Part shown: piece after piece, positions 9,659 to 17,149 of the stretch | How the letters are laid out: every line of letters starts with the position of its first letter | How positions within the stretch are numbered: position 1 is the first letter of the stretch | Origin: UBA1732 sp045114235 | Lineage (GTDB): Bacteria > Verrucomicrobiota > Lentisphaeria > Victivallales > UBA1829 | Direction of reading: 5' to 3' | DNA: 37,651 bases | Assembly (NCBI GenBank): GCA_045114235.1 | Contig: JBGUKB010000120.1 | Coordinates: forward strand, 1 to 37,651 | Translations under genes and position numbers: made by a program | The notes under the pieces: model-generated | The model's database searches: none | What the model was told of the DNA's origin: nothing | The model's input: only the letters and a program-made list of their open reading frames with translations

Positions 9659-10591
9659 ATGAAAAAATTCATTTCGATCCTGTTCCTTTTTGCTGTGTTC
9701 GCATGTGGTATTCCGTTTGTTTCCGCTGAAGAAAAGGAGAGTTTTACCATATTTCAGACAACGGACATTCACGGGGCTGTCGGGGATAAAACAAATCCCG
9801 GACTGTTGCAGGTCGCATCCGAAATACGCAGGCAGCGCAAGGAAATCGGGGAAAACACATTGTGGATCGACTGCGGCGATCTGACGCAGGGCACACCGGT
9901 TGCAGCTTCCGATCAGGGCGCAAGCATGGTCAACGCGCTCAGCACGGCGGGATGCGATATCTTTGTGCCCGGAAACCATGATTTTGATTACGGACGGGAA
10001 ACACTGATCCGCAACCTGAATGCGTTCCACGGGACGGTCCTCGGTGCGAATCTGAAAATAAACGGATACGACAAACTGAAACCCTGGACTCTGATCGAAC
10101 GGGGCAAATACCGGATTGCCGTCATCGGCATCGTGACTCCTTTCATGAAGCAGTTGACCAGGCGCACACCGGGAATCCTGGAGGGAATCGAAGTGACCTC
10201 CGCCGAGGATGCCATCAAGTCCGTCATGCCGGATATCATGAAAAAGGAACCGAACGTAATCGTCCTCGCGATCCATCTTGGGGAATATACCGGAGAGAGA
10301 ATGACCGGAACAGGGAAACCGATCTATCTGTCCGCATTTTCAACCGATTATCCGCAGATCGACCTGATCCTGAGCGGGCACTCGCACAGCACGGTGGCGG
10401 GGAAGAGCCTGACCCCGGACGCATGGCTGGCACAGGCGCCCTTTCAGGGGAAAGATGCAGTGAAGGTCGACCTGCAATGGAAGCAGGGCGAACGCAAAAA
10501 AGTTTCAGTCACCTCGAAACTGCTCAATATAACCAAAGAAACCCCGATTGACGAAGATCTGCAGAAGATTTTTGCTCCGACTCAAAAGTAG
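9659..10591 (+). CDS. Secreted metallophosphoesterase, 5'-nucleotidase N-domain type
   Basis: The 310-residue product opens with a signal peptide (MKK, hydrophobic core to about residue 20, cut near VSA-EE). The calcineurin-like dimetal site is visible in order: TTDIHG (D36, H38), WIDCGDLTQG (D74), GNHDFDYG (N106, H107, D108), AIHLG (H206) and SGHSHS (H241, H243). This arrangement matches the catalytic half of UshA/YfkN-type periplasmic 5'-nucleotidases. The C-terminal nucleotide-binding domain is absent: the protein stops at 310 residues against roughly 550 for UshA, so substrate specificity cannot be inferred. Start choice rests on the AAAGGA site at 9644-9649 and the signal peptide. It appears monocistronic with its own promoter. 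Confidence 0.88.
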   Translation: MKKFISILFLFAVFACGIPFVSAEEKESFTIFQTTDIHGAVGDKTNPGLLQVASEIRRQRKEIGENTLWIDCGDLTQGTPVAASDQGASMVNALSTAGCDIFVPGNHDFDYGRETLIRNLNAFHGTVLGANLKINGYDKLKPWTLIERGKYRIAVIGIVTPFMKQLTRRTPGILEGIEVTSAEDAIKSVMPDIMKKEPNVIVLAIHLGEYTGERMTGTGKPIYLSAFSTDYPQIDLILSGHSHSTVAGKSLTPDAWLAQAPFQGKDAVKVDLQWKQGERKKVSVTSKLLNITKETPIDEDLQKIFAPTQK

Positions 10592-10600
10592 GAGTTTTTT
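10574..10600 (+). terminator. Weak intrinsic-terminator-like hairpin after the phosphoesterase
   Basis: A short CTCC/GGAG stem spans the stop codon and is followed by six T residues (10595-10600). The stem is only four pairs, so this is a weak call. Confidence 0.3.
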
Positions 10601-10636
10601 GATATCTGTTTTATGAGCTCAATCCTGGAGGACAAA

Positions 10637-11611
10637 ATGACAGATTCAAACGATCGTAAAAATATAATTAAGGGTCTCGTTATTATCATCATTTTGGGAG
10701 CCGGGATTTTTCTTCTCGTCATGATGGAAATAATGTTTAATGAAGAAATAAAAGATACCAGGATTCATCTTGTTGGAAAAGTAACGGATATGAACAACCG
10801 GGAACTGGAAGATGTTACATTAAGACTTGAATTCAACCGTCCCATAAATTTTGGGCTCGATTCTGAACACATAAGGGAAGCTAGAAAAATAAACGGCAGT
10901 TTTACGATAAAGAAAAGCCGCTACACGAGTGTTTCCATATCTTTTTATAAACCTGGTTATCGCATAGAACATATAACTTTTTACACATCTGAAGCAGCAA
11001 ATACTCCCCTGTCGGCGATTCAGAAAAACTGCCATATCAAGCTGAGGGAAATCGGGACTTTGGCTGAATTAGTCGAAGGGCACGCCCATCTTGAATATGA
11101 TGAGGAGCGGCAGCTCCTGACAGTTTTCGACCTTTCTGAAATTGCAGATGGAAAGCTGAATAGAAAGGAACTGAAGTTGGGAGAAGCAATTCCCCTAAAA
11201 AAATATCTTTGTCTTGATTTCGAGCGTGACAGTCAGGGTGAAATCATATTGCAAGAACAAGGCCAAGGTAAATATAAAAAGCTTCTTCCCAAAACCTTTT
11301 TCCTGCGTTTCGTTTCCTCCGATCCTGACGATGGGTTCATTCCTGCGGACACAACGGGGCCGGACAAGATGGATATAACCTGGCTCACCCAGGCGCCGGA
11401 AGGCAAATATGCCACAAAGGAGCTCAAATTCTCGTACAAAGACAGGATGAAGATACACTTTTTCTTTTATATTAAGTGTGGCAATCATTATGGAAAAGGG
11501 CTTATTTCAGAGATAGAAGCTTCTGACAATACGAAATACAAAAATGGTCTTTTGTTTGTAAAATTATATATCAACAAGAATCAAAATGATCTGAATGTTA
11601 ACTCTTATTAA
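10637..11611 (+). CDS. Membrane-anchored protein with a carboxypeptidase-regulatory-like domain
   Basis: The 324-residue product has a short charged N-terminus, one hydrophobic segment (about residues 12-34, rich in I/L/V) and a large soluble remainder, presumably extracytoplasmic. Residues about 40-110 show the layout of a carboxypeptidase D regulatory-like beta-sandwich: HLVGKVTD, then VTLRLEF, then GSFTIKK, then a YKPGY turn. The rest has no domain I recognise. I prefer the ATG at 10637 over an in-frame ATG at 10613 because GGAGG sits 6 nt upstream (10626-10630). The gene is visibly more AT-rich than its neighbours, with many AAA, ATA and TTT codons, which may indicate recent acquisition. 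Function unknown. Confidence 0.75.
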   Translation: MTDSNDRKNIIKGLVIIIILGAGIFLLVMMEIMFNEEIKDTRIHLVGKVTDMNNRELEDVTLRLEFNRPINFGLDSEHIREARKINGSFTIKKSRYTSVSISFYKPGYRIEHITFYTSEAANTPLSAIQKNCHIKLREIGTLAELVEGHAHLEYDEERQLLTVFDLSEIADGKLNRKELKLGEAIPLKKYLCLDFERDSQGEIILQEQGQGKYKKLLPKTFFLRFVSSDPDDGFIPADTTGPDKMDITWLTQAPEGKYATKELKFSYKDRMKIHFFFYIKCGNHYGKGLISEIEASDNTKYKNGLLFVKLYINKNQNDLNVNSY

Positions 11612-11921
11612 TTTTTTCAGGCCATTATATACCATGTCTAAATCCTTTCCATCTTTATTCTTTTCTTGAGCATTAGCGTTCAGGCAAAAGAAACTACCTC
11701 CTCACCTCAGGTCTGCGGAAACATTCAAAGTCAGAGACATTGAACTTGCCCCACGGACACCGTCCACGAAAAAGACCTCTTCGGCAAATTCACAAATCCA
11801 TCACAAAAAAAGAAAACGGCACTTGCAAATAAAACACGCGGGATGTATATTAGACTTAAGTGACGAATCGCCGCCTCACAAGGCTTTCACTTTCAACCCT
11901 TTTGTTATAGGAAAACCGAGT
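11612..11921. other. Intergenic region with possible remnant of a secreted-protein start
   Basis: About 310 bp without an intact gene. Bases 11640-11745 can be read, without a usable start codon, as a hydrophobic stretch followed by SVQAKETT, which resembles a signal peptide and cleavage site, ending at an early TGA. This may be gene debris or chance. The last 100 bp carries the promoter of the esterase. Confidence 0.35.
11823..11851 (+). promoter_or_regulatory. Putative sigma-70-type promoter of the esterase gene
   Basis: TTGCAA (11823-11828), a 17-nt spacer and TATATT (11846-11851) give near-consensus -35/-10 boxes about 70 nt before the ATG at 11922. Confidence 0.6.
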
Positions 11922-13130
11922 ATGAAATTCTCCGCCTTCTGTTTCGTTCTCGCGGCTGCTTTCGCAGCTGTGTCCGTTTCATCCTTTGCTGCCGATCCCG
12001 CGGCCGAGCTCGCCAATGCGCCTGTCCGTTTCCGTCCGAACATGACGCCGGCCGACCAGCCCATGCCGGACGGGTTCGTTCCGTCCGATACCAACGTATT
12101 TTGTGCGCAGTATCCGGCCGTGAACGTCAAGACGAAAGAGGCAATTTTCAAGCTGAACGCGCCCGGCGCCCGTTCCGTCACGCTGAACATGTGCGGGACG
12201 CGTTACAATCTCGAGCGCGGCGCGGACGGGCTGTGGCAGGTGAAGACGAAACCGCTCATTGTCGGGTTCCATTACTACAAGTTCAATGTGGACGGGAATG
12301 AAGTCTTCGATCCCGGCACGAAGGCATTTTTCGGCAGCAATGCAATGCAGTCGGGGATCGAGGTCCCGGAGGATCCGGAAGACGCGGCCTATTACCAGTT
12401 CGACAAGAATGTCCCTCATGGACAGATCCGCCGTTGCAAATACTGGTCTGAGATGAACGGAATGGAACGTGTCTGCAACGTCTATACCCCCGCGGAGTAC
12501 GACAAGAACCCGGATAAAAGATACCCTGTCCTCTATCTCATGCACGGCTGGGGCGAGGATGAAACCGGCTGGCCGAATCAGGGTCATGCCGATTACATCA
12601 TGGACAACCTGATCGCGGCGGGCAAGGCCGTCCCGATGATCGTCGTGATGGACTGCGGCGATGTCAAGAAGGGACCGACGGTCCGGCCTGCCGATGTGGA
12701 TGTCCTCCAGATTTTCGTCAAAGAACTCATTCCTTTCATCGATTCGACGTTCCGCACCAAGGCCGACCGCCTCAACCGCGCCATGGCCGGTCTTTCCCGC
12801 GGTTCCGGACAGACCTGGCTGACCGTCCGTGCCAACCTCGACACATACGCGTGGCTCGGATGTTTCAGCGACAACTTCATCATTTACGATTCCGGGTATT
12901 CCGAGAACGGCAGATTCCATGATTCCGAAAAGCCGGAATACAAAGAGAAGCTCAAACTGATTTTCGTCAGTCACGGATCCGCGGAGAATCCGGAAATACC
13001 CCGCACCATGGTCGAACTCATGAAAAGTCACGGACTCAATGCGGTCTTCTATGAACCCCAGGGTACGGCGCACGAATGGCTGACCTGGCGCAGAAGCCTC
13101 CGCGAGTTTGTGCCCCTGATCTTCAAGTGA
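11922..13130 (+). CDS. Secreted esterase of the CE1/feruloyl-esterase type with N-terminal E-set domain
   Basis: The 402-residue product starts with a signal peptide (MKFSAFCFVL..., cut near SSFA-AD). Residues about 55-150 form an early-set (CBM48-like) domain, suggested by the TKEAIFKLNA, SVTLNM and YYKFNVDG strands. Residues about 170-402 are an alpha/beta-hydrolase: LYLMHGWGEDE (oxyanion region, 205-214), nucleophile S292 in GLSRGS, and catalytic histidine H384 in GTAHEW. This two-domain layout is common in bacterial acetyl-xylan and feruloyl esterases acting on plant cell-wall polysaccharides. The exact substrate is inferred, not shown. I choose 11922 over the upstream in-frame TTG because it places the signal peptide at the N-terminus and follows an AGGA motif. 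Monocistronic. Confidence 0.88.
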   Translation: MKFSAFCFVLAAAFAAVSVSSFAADPAAELANAPVRFRPNMTPADQPMPDGFVPSDTNVFCAQYPAVNVKTKEAIFKLNAPGARSVTLNMCGTRYNLERGADGLWQVKTKPLIVGFHYYKFNVDGNEVFDPGTKAFFGSNAMQSGIEVPEDPEDAAYYQFDKNVPHGQIRRCKYWSEMNGMERVCNVYTPAEYDKNPDKRYPVLYLMHGWGEDETGWPNQGHADYIMDNLIAAGKAVPMIVVMDCGDVKKGPTVRPADVDVLQIFVKELIPFIDSTFRTKADRLNRAMAGLSRGSGQTWLTVRANLDTYAWLGCFSDNFIIYDSGYSENGRFHDSEKPEYKEKLKLIFVSHGSAENPEIPRTMVELMKSHGLNAVFYEPQGTAHEWLTWRRSLREFVPLIFK

Positions 13131-13314
13131 GGGCACTGCCCTTCATTTGCGGGATATTGATCTCGTGACATTCATGCTGCATACGTCGGAGCTTTCGGGT
13201 GTGCGTGTCAACGGAAATGGACAGCGTCCTGAGGTAGTTGGCGTACTCTTCGCAGAGTTCCGGCGTAACAGCACGGATGTAGTCTTGTAACCGTGTGTAC
13301 CAGACATAGGACAC
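13123..13314 (-). CDS. Small uncharacterised reading frame, 63 residues
   Basis: ATG at 13314-13312 is preceded by AAAGGTG with 5-6 nt spacing, a plausible ribosome site. The translation (MSYVWYTRLQDYIRAV...) has a normal-looking composition with charged and aromatic residues rather than the Arg/Pro-rich look of shadow frames. It overlaps the last 8 bp of the convergent esterase gene. I recognise no family. It could be a real small gene, the tail of a lost gene, or chance. Confidence 0.3.
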   Translation of the reverse strand: MSYVWYTRLQDYIRAVTPELCEEYANYLRTLSISVDTHTRKLRRMQHECHEINIPQMKGSALT

Positions 13315-13713
13315 CTTTCATGCTTATGGTCGTACCCTGTTCTTTGAGACAGTTCCTTCCTCTGAATGCCCGGATGTTGGGAAATGATATCAAGGTTTTT
13401 TCTGTTCTCATTTCTGTTCTCACCGGGTGTTTTTCGTTCATTTCGCTTCTCATTTCGCTTCTCAACGGCATAATGCGACAGTCGACGACACCGAAAAAAA
13501 ACGGGTTATTTTTTTTGAAATAATTATAGAAATAATATTTGATTTGTCGGTTTTGCGGAGTATATTGTTATAATATATCGGCAAACGGCGACTGTTCTCC
13601 CCTCCGAAACGCATCGGGCGGGGGTCCCGTATCGAACTTTCCGCCGGATCCACAAACCAGCTTCAGCCCGTGAATGACACGCGGCTGAATACGTTAGCTT
13701 GGAGATCGACATT
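13131..13713. other. 583 bp intergenic region with a small antisense reading frame and GAGAA-type repeats
   Basis: Starts with a short GGGC/GCCC hairpin just after the esterase stop (13132-13143). A small minus-strand frame lies at 13123-13314. Near 13395-13465 a TTCTCATTTC-type motif recurs, giving short direct repeats. AT-rich sequence at 13495-13580 leads into the promoter of the next gene. No RNA gene recognised. Confidence 0.5.
13544..13574 (+). promoter_or_regulatory. Extended -10 promoter of the secreted propeller gene
   Basis: A perfect TATAAT (13569-13574) is preceded by TG one base upstream (extended -10). A TTGTCG box lies 19 nt upstream at 13544-13549. It sits in an AT-rich stretch about 140 nt before the ATG at 13714. 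Confidence 0.6.
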
Positions 13714-15096
13714 ATGAACAAGACACTGTTGGCTGCCGCACTGGTCGTCATGGGCGGAGCGGCTCTGTTCGCAGGAGATGTGGTCCGTTTCCGCGGCGAG
13801 AACTCGCAGGGCATGTATTTGGAGGAGAAAGGTCTGCTGAAGACCTGGCCGCAGGGCGGACTGACCCCGAAATGGACCGCCACCGGATTCGGTGAAGGCT
13901 GGTCCAGCGTTGTCAAGGTCGGCAATCGCCTGTACCTCACCGGCACGGTTTCCTCCGGAGCCCAGCAGGGCGCGGCCGCTCCTCAGCAGGGGCCTCAGCG
14001 TCAGCAGGGCATGGGCGGTCGCGGCGGCCGCGGCGGCCGTCAGGGCGGCGGAGCCCAGCAGGGCGGACAGAGGAAGGAATGTGTATTCTGCCTCGACCTC
14101 GACGGCAAGGAAATCTGGAAGACCGAGACCGGCACCCCGTGGGAGCGTTCCTACCCCGGAGCCCGCTGCACGCCGACTTACGTGCCGGGCGAAAAGGAAG
14201 GCGAGGGCCGTCTCGTGGTCACGACCGGTTCCGGCGAGCTTTTCTGCCTGAACGCGGCCGACGGCAAGATCCTCTGGAGCAAGAATATCGCGAATGAATA
14301 CGGTTCGAACTTCGGCATGTGGGCCATGGCCGAGTGCCCGGTCGTGAAGGACGGCGTGGTCTTCGTGACCGCGGGCGGCAGCAAGGCGCTCGTTGTGGCG
14401 CTGAAGGTGGCCGACGGCTCCGAAGTCTGGACGGCAAAATCCAACGGCGATACGCTCGCCTACGTGACCCCGGTCATCGTCCGCGACCAGCTGATCGTGA
14501 TGACCGGCAAGAAAGTCAACGGCGTCAGCCTCAAGGACGGCACGGTCATGTGGGAAGACAATTACGCCCAGACCATGGGCCTCGGCGGCGGCATGGGCGG
14601 CGGCGTGAACTGCAATGCCCCGACCGTCGAGGGCGACCGTTTCCTGGTCTCCGCCGGTTACAACGGCGGCGGTGTGGTGTATGAGCTGAACAAGGACGGC
14701 AAAGGCGTCACTGTCATCTGGAAAAACAAGGATCTGGATCCGCACCACGACTGCGCCGTGCTCGTGAACGGCAAGCTCTATACCTCCAACTGGACCAGCA
14801 ACAACAGTGGCAAATGGATGTGCGTGGACTGGGAATCCGGCAAGACCATCTATGAGACGCAGTGGGACCGCCTCGGAAAGGGCTGCGTGATCTACGCCGA
14901 CGGCCTGGTCTACATGTACGAGGAGAACCGCGGGACGCTGGCCATTGCCAAGCCCTCCGAGAAGCTCGACGTCGTGAGCAGTTTCCAGATTCCGTTCGGC
15001 GAAAAGGAACACTGGGCGCATCCCGTGATCTGCGACGGCATCCTGTACGTCCGCCACGGAAATGCCCTCGGCGCGTTCGACATCAAGGCGAAGTAA
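13714..15096 (+). CDS. Secreted PQQ-like beta-propeller protein
   Basis: The 460-residue product has a signal peptide (MNKTLLAAALVVMGG..., cut near LFA-GD) and repeated propeller blades of the PQQ-like/BamB type: LDLDGKEIWK, LNAADGKILWSK, LKVADGSEVW, VSLKDGTVMWED and VDWESGKTIYET. A low-complexity Gln/Gly/Arg insert at residues about 82-119 interrupts an early blade. The start at 13714, not the in-frame ATG at 13699, is chosen because GGAG at 13701-13704 precedes it and the signal peptide then sits at the N-terminus. No catalytic or PQQ-contacting residues can be assigned, so this is a propeller scaffold of unknown ligand. It has its own promoter and is followed by a hairpin, so it is probably separate from the downstream operon despite the shared fold. 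Confidence 0.85.
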   Translation: MNKTLLAAALVVMGGAALFAGDVVRFRGENSQGMYLEEKGLLKTWPQGGLTPKWTATGFGEGWSSVVKVGNRLYLTGTVSSGAQQGAAAPQQGPQRQQGMGGRGGRGGRQGGGAQQGGQRKECVFCLDLDGKEIWKTETGTPWERSYPGARCTPTYVPGEKEGEGRLVVTTGSGELFCLNAADGKILWSKNIANEYGSNFGMWAMAECPVVKDGVVFVTAGGSKALVVALKVADGSEVWTAKSNGDTLAYVTPVIVRDQLIVMTGKKVNGVSLKDGTVMWEDNYAQTMGLGGGMGGGVNCNAPTVEGDRFLVSAGYNGGGVVYELNKDGKGVTVIWKNKDLDPHHDCAVLVNGKLYTSNWTSNNSGKWMCVDWESGKTIYETQWDRLGKGCVIYADGLVYMYEENRGTLAIAKPSEKLDVVSSFQIPFGEKEHWAHPVICDGILYVRHGNALGAFDIKAK

Positions 15097-15115
15097 GTCT
15101 GCCGCGTTTATCCGC

Positions 15116-15167
15116 TCCGGCAAGGTTGAACTCAGGCAAGCCGTGCCCTGAAGACCGCCTTGCCGGA
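15116..15167 (+). terminator. Long hairpin after the secreted propeller gene
   Basis: Perfect 10-bp arms tccggcaagg (15116-15125) and ccttgccgga (15158-15167) enclose a loop with its own smaller TCAGG/CCTGA hairpin. It is followed by a T-containing stretch (cgttttcc) rather than a clean T run. Probably a terminator or mRNA-stabilising structure between the propeller gene and the long operon. Confidence 0.5.
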
Positions 15168-15310
15168 CTTCCGGTCGTTTTCCATCCCCGTGCGCTGAAC
15201 TCATTCCCGCAGGAATCCGGCAACTCACAATTTCGTTTTCCCCTGCATTCCTTCACGCGCGCACGTGTGCGACCTCAACTTGAACTCATTTTCTCCGCAA
15301 AGAAAAGACC

Positions 15311-15943
15311 ATGACCAGCGAAAACCCGACGAAAACGAAGAAACTAGTTATCTGTGCCTGCCGGAAGTACAAAAAGATTCCGCAGGATGTCCTGAACGAA
15401 GCAATCAAGGCCGCGATGGAAGCGGGCGTCCCGTGCGAGATCGTGCCAGACCTCTGCCTTGACGGCGCATCCGGCAGGACCTTCGACGCAAATACGCTCG
15501 TCCTGGCCTGCCAGACGCGGGCGATCCGGGCGATGTTCGGACCGGATACCGACTGCACGGACGTCCGGGCGGCCGATCCGGTCCAGGTCCGCGATACCGT
15601 TCAATCTCTTGCGTGGCCGACGGACTGGATCCCGTGGTTCCCCGTGATCGATGAAACGCGCTGTGTGAACTGCGGCAAATGCGCCGACTTCTGCATGTTC
15701 GGCGTGTACGAAAAAGTCGACGGTCATTTCCGCGTCGTGCATCCCGCGGCGTGCAAGACGGATTGTCCCGCCTGCGCCCGGATCTGCCCCGCGAACGCGA
15801 TCATCTTCCCGAAATCAAAAGAAGACCGCCTGAACGGCGCTCTGTCCGAACCCGTCCAGCCGTCTCCTGACGACCAGACATCGTTCCGGGAGCGTCTGGA
15901 GTACCGGAAGAAAGTGCGGCTCTTCCGCGACAAAATGAGGTAA
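15311..15943 (+). CDS. Two-cluster ferredoxin with HdrA-like N-terminal domain
   Basis: The 210-residue soluble protein is the first gene of the operon. Residues about 10-80 have the layout of the N-terminal segment of heterodisulfide-reductase HdrA-type proteins: LVICACRKY, then VPCEIVPDLC, then LVLACQTRAI. Residues 114-165 are a 2x[4Fe-4S] ferredoxin: C118-x2-C121-x2-C124-x3-C128 and C148-x3-C152-x2-C155-x3-C159 followed by P. It has no signal peptide, so it should act in the cytoplasm, plausibly feeding electrons to the radical SAM enzyme that starts 9 nt after its stop. The ribosome site is weak (AAAGAAAAGA, 15297-15306). No clear promoter was seen in 15168-15310. Confidence 0.82.
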   Translation: MTSENPTKTKKLVICACRKYKKIPQDVLNEAIKAAMEAGVPCEIVPDLCLDGASGRTFDANTLVLACQTRAIRAMFGPDTDCTDVRAADPVQVRDTVQSLAWPTDWIPWFPVIDETRCVNCGKCADFCMFGVYEKVDGHFRVVHPAACKTDCPACARICPANAIIFPKSKEDRLNGALSEPVQPSPDDQTSFRERLEYRKKVRLFRDKMR

Positions 15944-15952
15944 CGGACCGAT

Positions 15953-17149
15953 ATGAATCCATCCGCCATCACACGCATCCTGACTGGCTGTTCGTGGCGC
16001 GCGCAGCGGCATCTGCTGCAGTTCGCCTGGGACGGACACCGGACCGTGCGTGCGTTCGAGCGGCGGATGAAGGAGGAGAAACCGTTTTTTCCGGCGTTTC
16101 TGATGCTCTCCATCACGAATCAGTGCAACCTGAAATGCCGCGGCTGCTGGGTGTCGCAGACGACCCCGGCCCGTCAGCTCACGCTGGAGCAGATGCAGGG
16201 GATCATCGATACCGCAGCCAGGTACAAGTCGCACTTCTTCGGGATCCTCGGCGGCGAACCGCTGTTCCACCCCGATCTCCTGACGATCTTCCGCAACAAC
16301 CCGAAGGCGTATTTCCAGCTGTACACGAACGGAACGATGTTCGACGCGAAGCTGGCCGGGGAGCTCGCCTCGCTCGGCAACGTGACGCCGCTCATCAGCA
16401 TCGAGGGGCTGGAAACCGAATCCCGCCGCAGACGCGGCCGCGATGACGTTTTCGCGCGTTCGCTCGCCGGGCTGGATGCGGCGGTGAAGGCCGGGCTTTT
16501 CACCGGCGTGACCGCGAGCATCAACAGGAAGAATTTCGACGAACTCGTGAGCCGGGACTACCTCGATTTCCTCGTCCGCAGGGGAGTGCATTACATCTGG
16601 TATTTCATCTACCGTTCGTGCGGACCCGATCCCGAATACGAAAACGCCCTCGACCGCGAACACGTGCTGAAGCTTCGGCGGTTCCTGGTGGAACAGCGCC
16701 GCACCGCGAAGATCCTGATCCTGGACGCCTACTGGGACGCGGACGGACGCGCGCAGTGCCCCGGCGCGATGGGGCTTTCGCATCATATCGCGCCGAACGG
16801 CGCCGTGGAGTTCTGCCCGATCATGCAGGCCGCCGGGGGATTCCTGGACGAAACGGCGTCCAATCTGGAAGCGATCTTCCAGCAGGAAACGGTCCTGCCG
16901 GCCCTGCGGAGTTTCAGCACATCGCAGGGCCGCGACTGCATGGTGATCCATTCGCCGCACGAACTGCTCGACACGCTGAATGCGAACGGCGCCCAGGATT
17001 CCTCGGGACGCGACGGGTTCTTCCGCGAGCTTGCGGAACGTTCCCCGATGTGCTGCCATGACGTTCCCGGCGGAGAAATCCCGGAACAGTCCGCGGCATA
17101 CCGGTTCGGCAAACGCAACTATTTCTTCGGATTCGGAGCGTACGGATGA
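15953..17149 (+). CDS. Radical SAM enzyme with SPASM-like C-terminal region
   Basis: The 398-residue protein carries the radical SAM cluster motif CNLKCRGC (C58, C62, C65), a GGEP S-adenosylmethionine motif (100-103) and the ISIEG strand of the TIM-barrel core. Cysteines in AQCPGAMG and VEFCPIMQ, plus later cysteines in RDCMV and MCCHD, could hold an auxiliary cluster as in SPASM proteins. The first 45 residues are a basic helical extension. The target is unknown. Placement directly before a polyprenyl synthase and terpene cyclases suggests a prenyl or terpenoid substrate (inference), as known for HpnH in hopanoid synthesis, but I do not see HpnH-specific sequence. Its stop overlaps the next start (ATGA at 17146). 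Confidence 0.87.
   Translation: MNPSAITRILTGCSWRAQRHLLQFAWDGHRTVRAFERRMKEEKPFFPAFLMLSITNQCNLKCRGCWVSQTTPARQLTLEQMQGIIDTAARYKSHFFGILGGEPLFHPDLLTIFRNNPKAYFQLYTNGTMFDAKLAGELASLGNVTPLISIEGLETESRRRRGRDDVFARSLAGLDAAVKAGLFTGVTASINRKNFDELVSRDYLDFLVRRGVHYIWYFIYRSCGPDPEYENALDREHVLKLRRFLVEQRRTAKILILDAYWDADGRAQCPGAMGLSHHIAPNGAVEFCPIMQAAGGFLDETASNLEAIFQQETVLPALRSFSTSQGRDCMVIHSPHELLDTLNANGAQDSSGRDGFFRELAERSPMCCHDVPGGEIPEQSAAYRFGKRNYFFGFGAYG

Noticed and set aside
13293..13523. 76-codon plus-strand frame with a hydrophobic segment
   Set aside because: No ribosome site, and the hydrophobic part comes from short TTCTCATTTC-type repeats. Not supported as a gene.
15168..15310. Promoter for the long operon
   Set aside because: A TTGAAC box is present near 15275 but no matching -10 box is at the right distance. 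I could not support a call.
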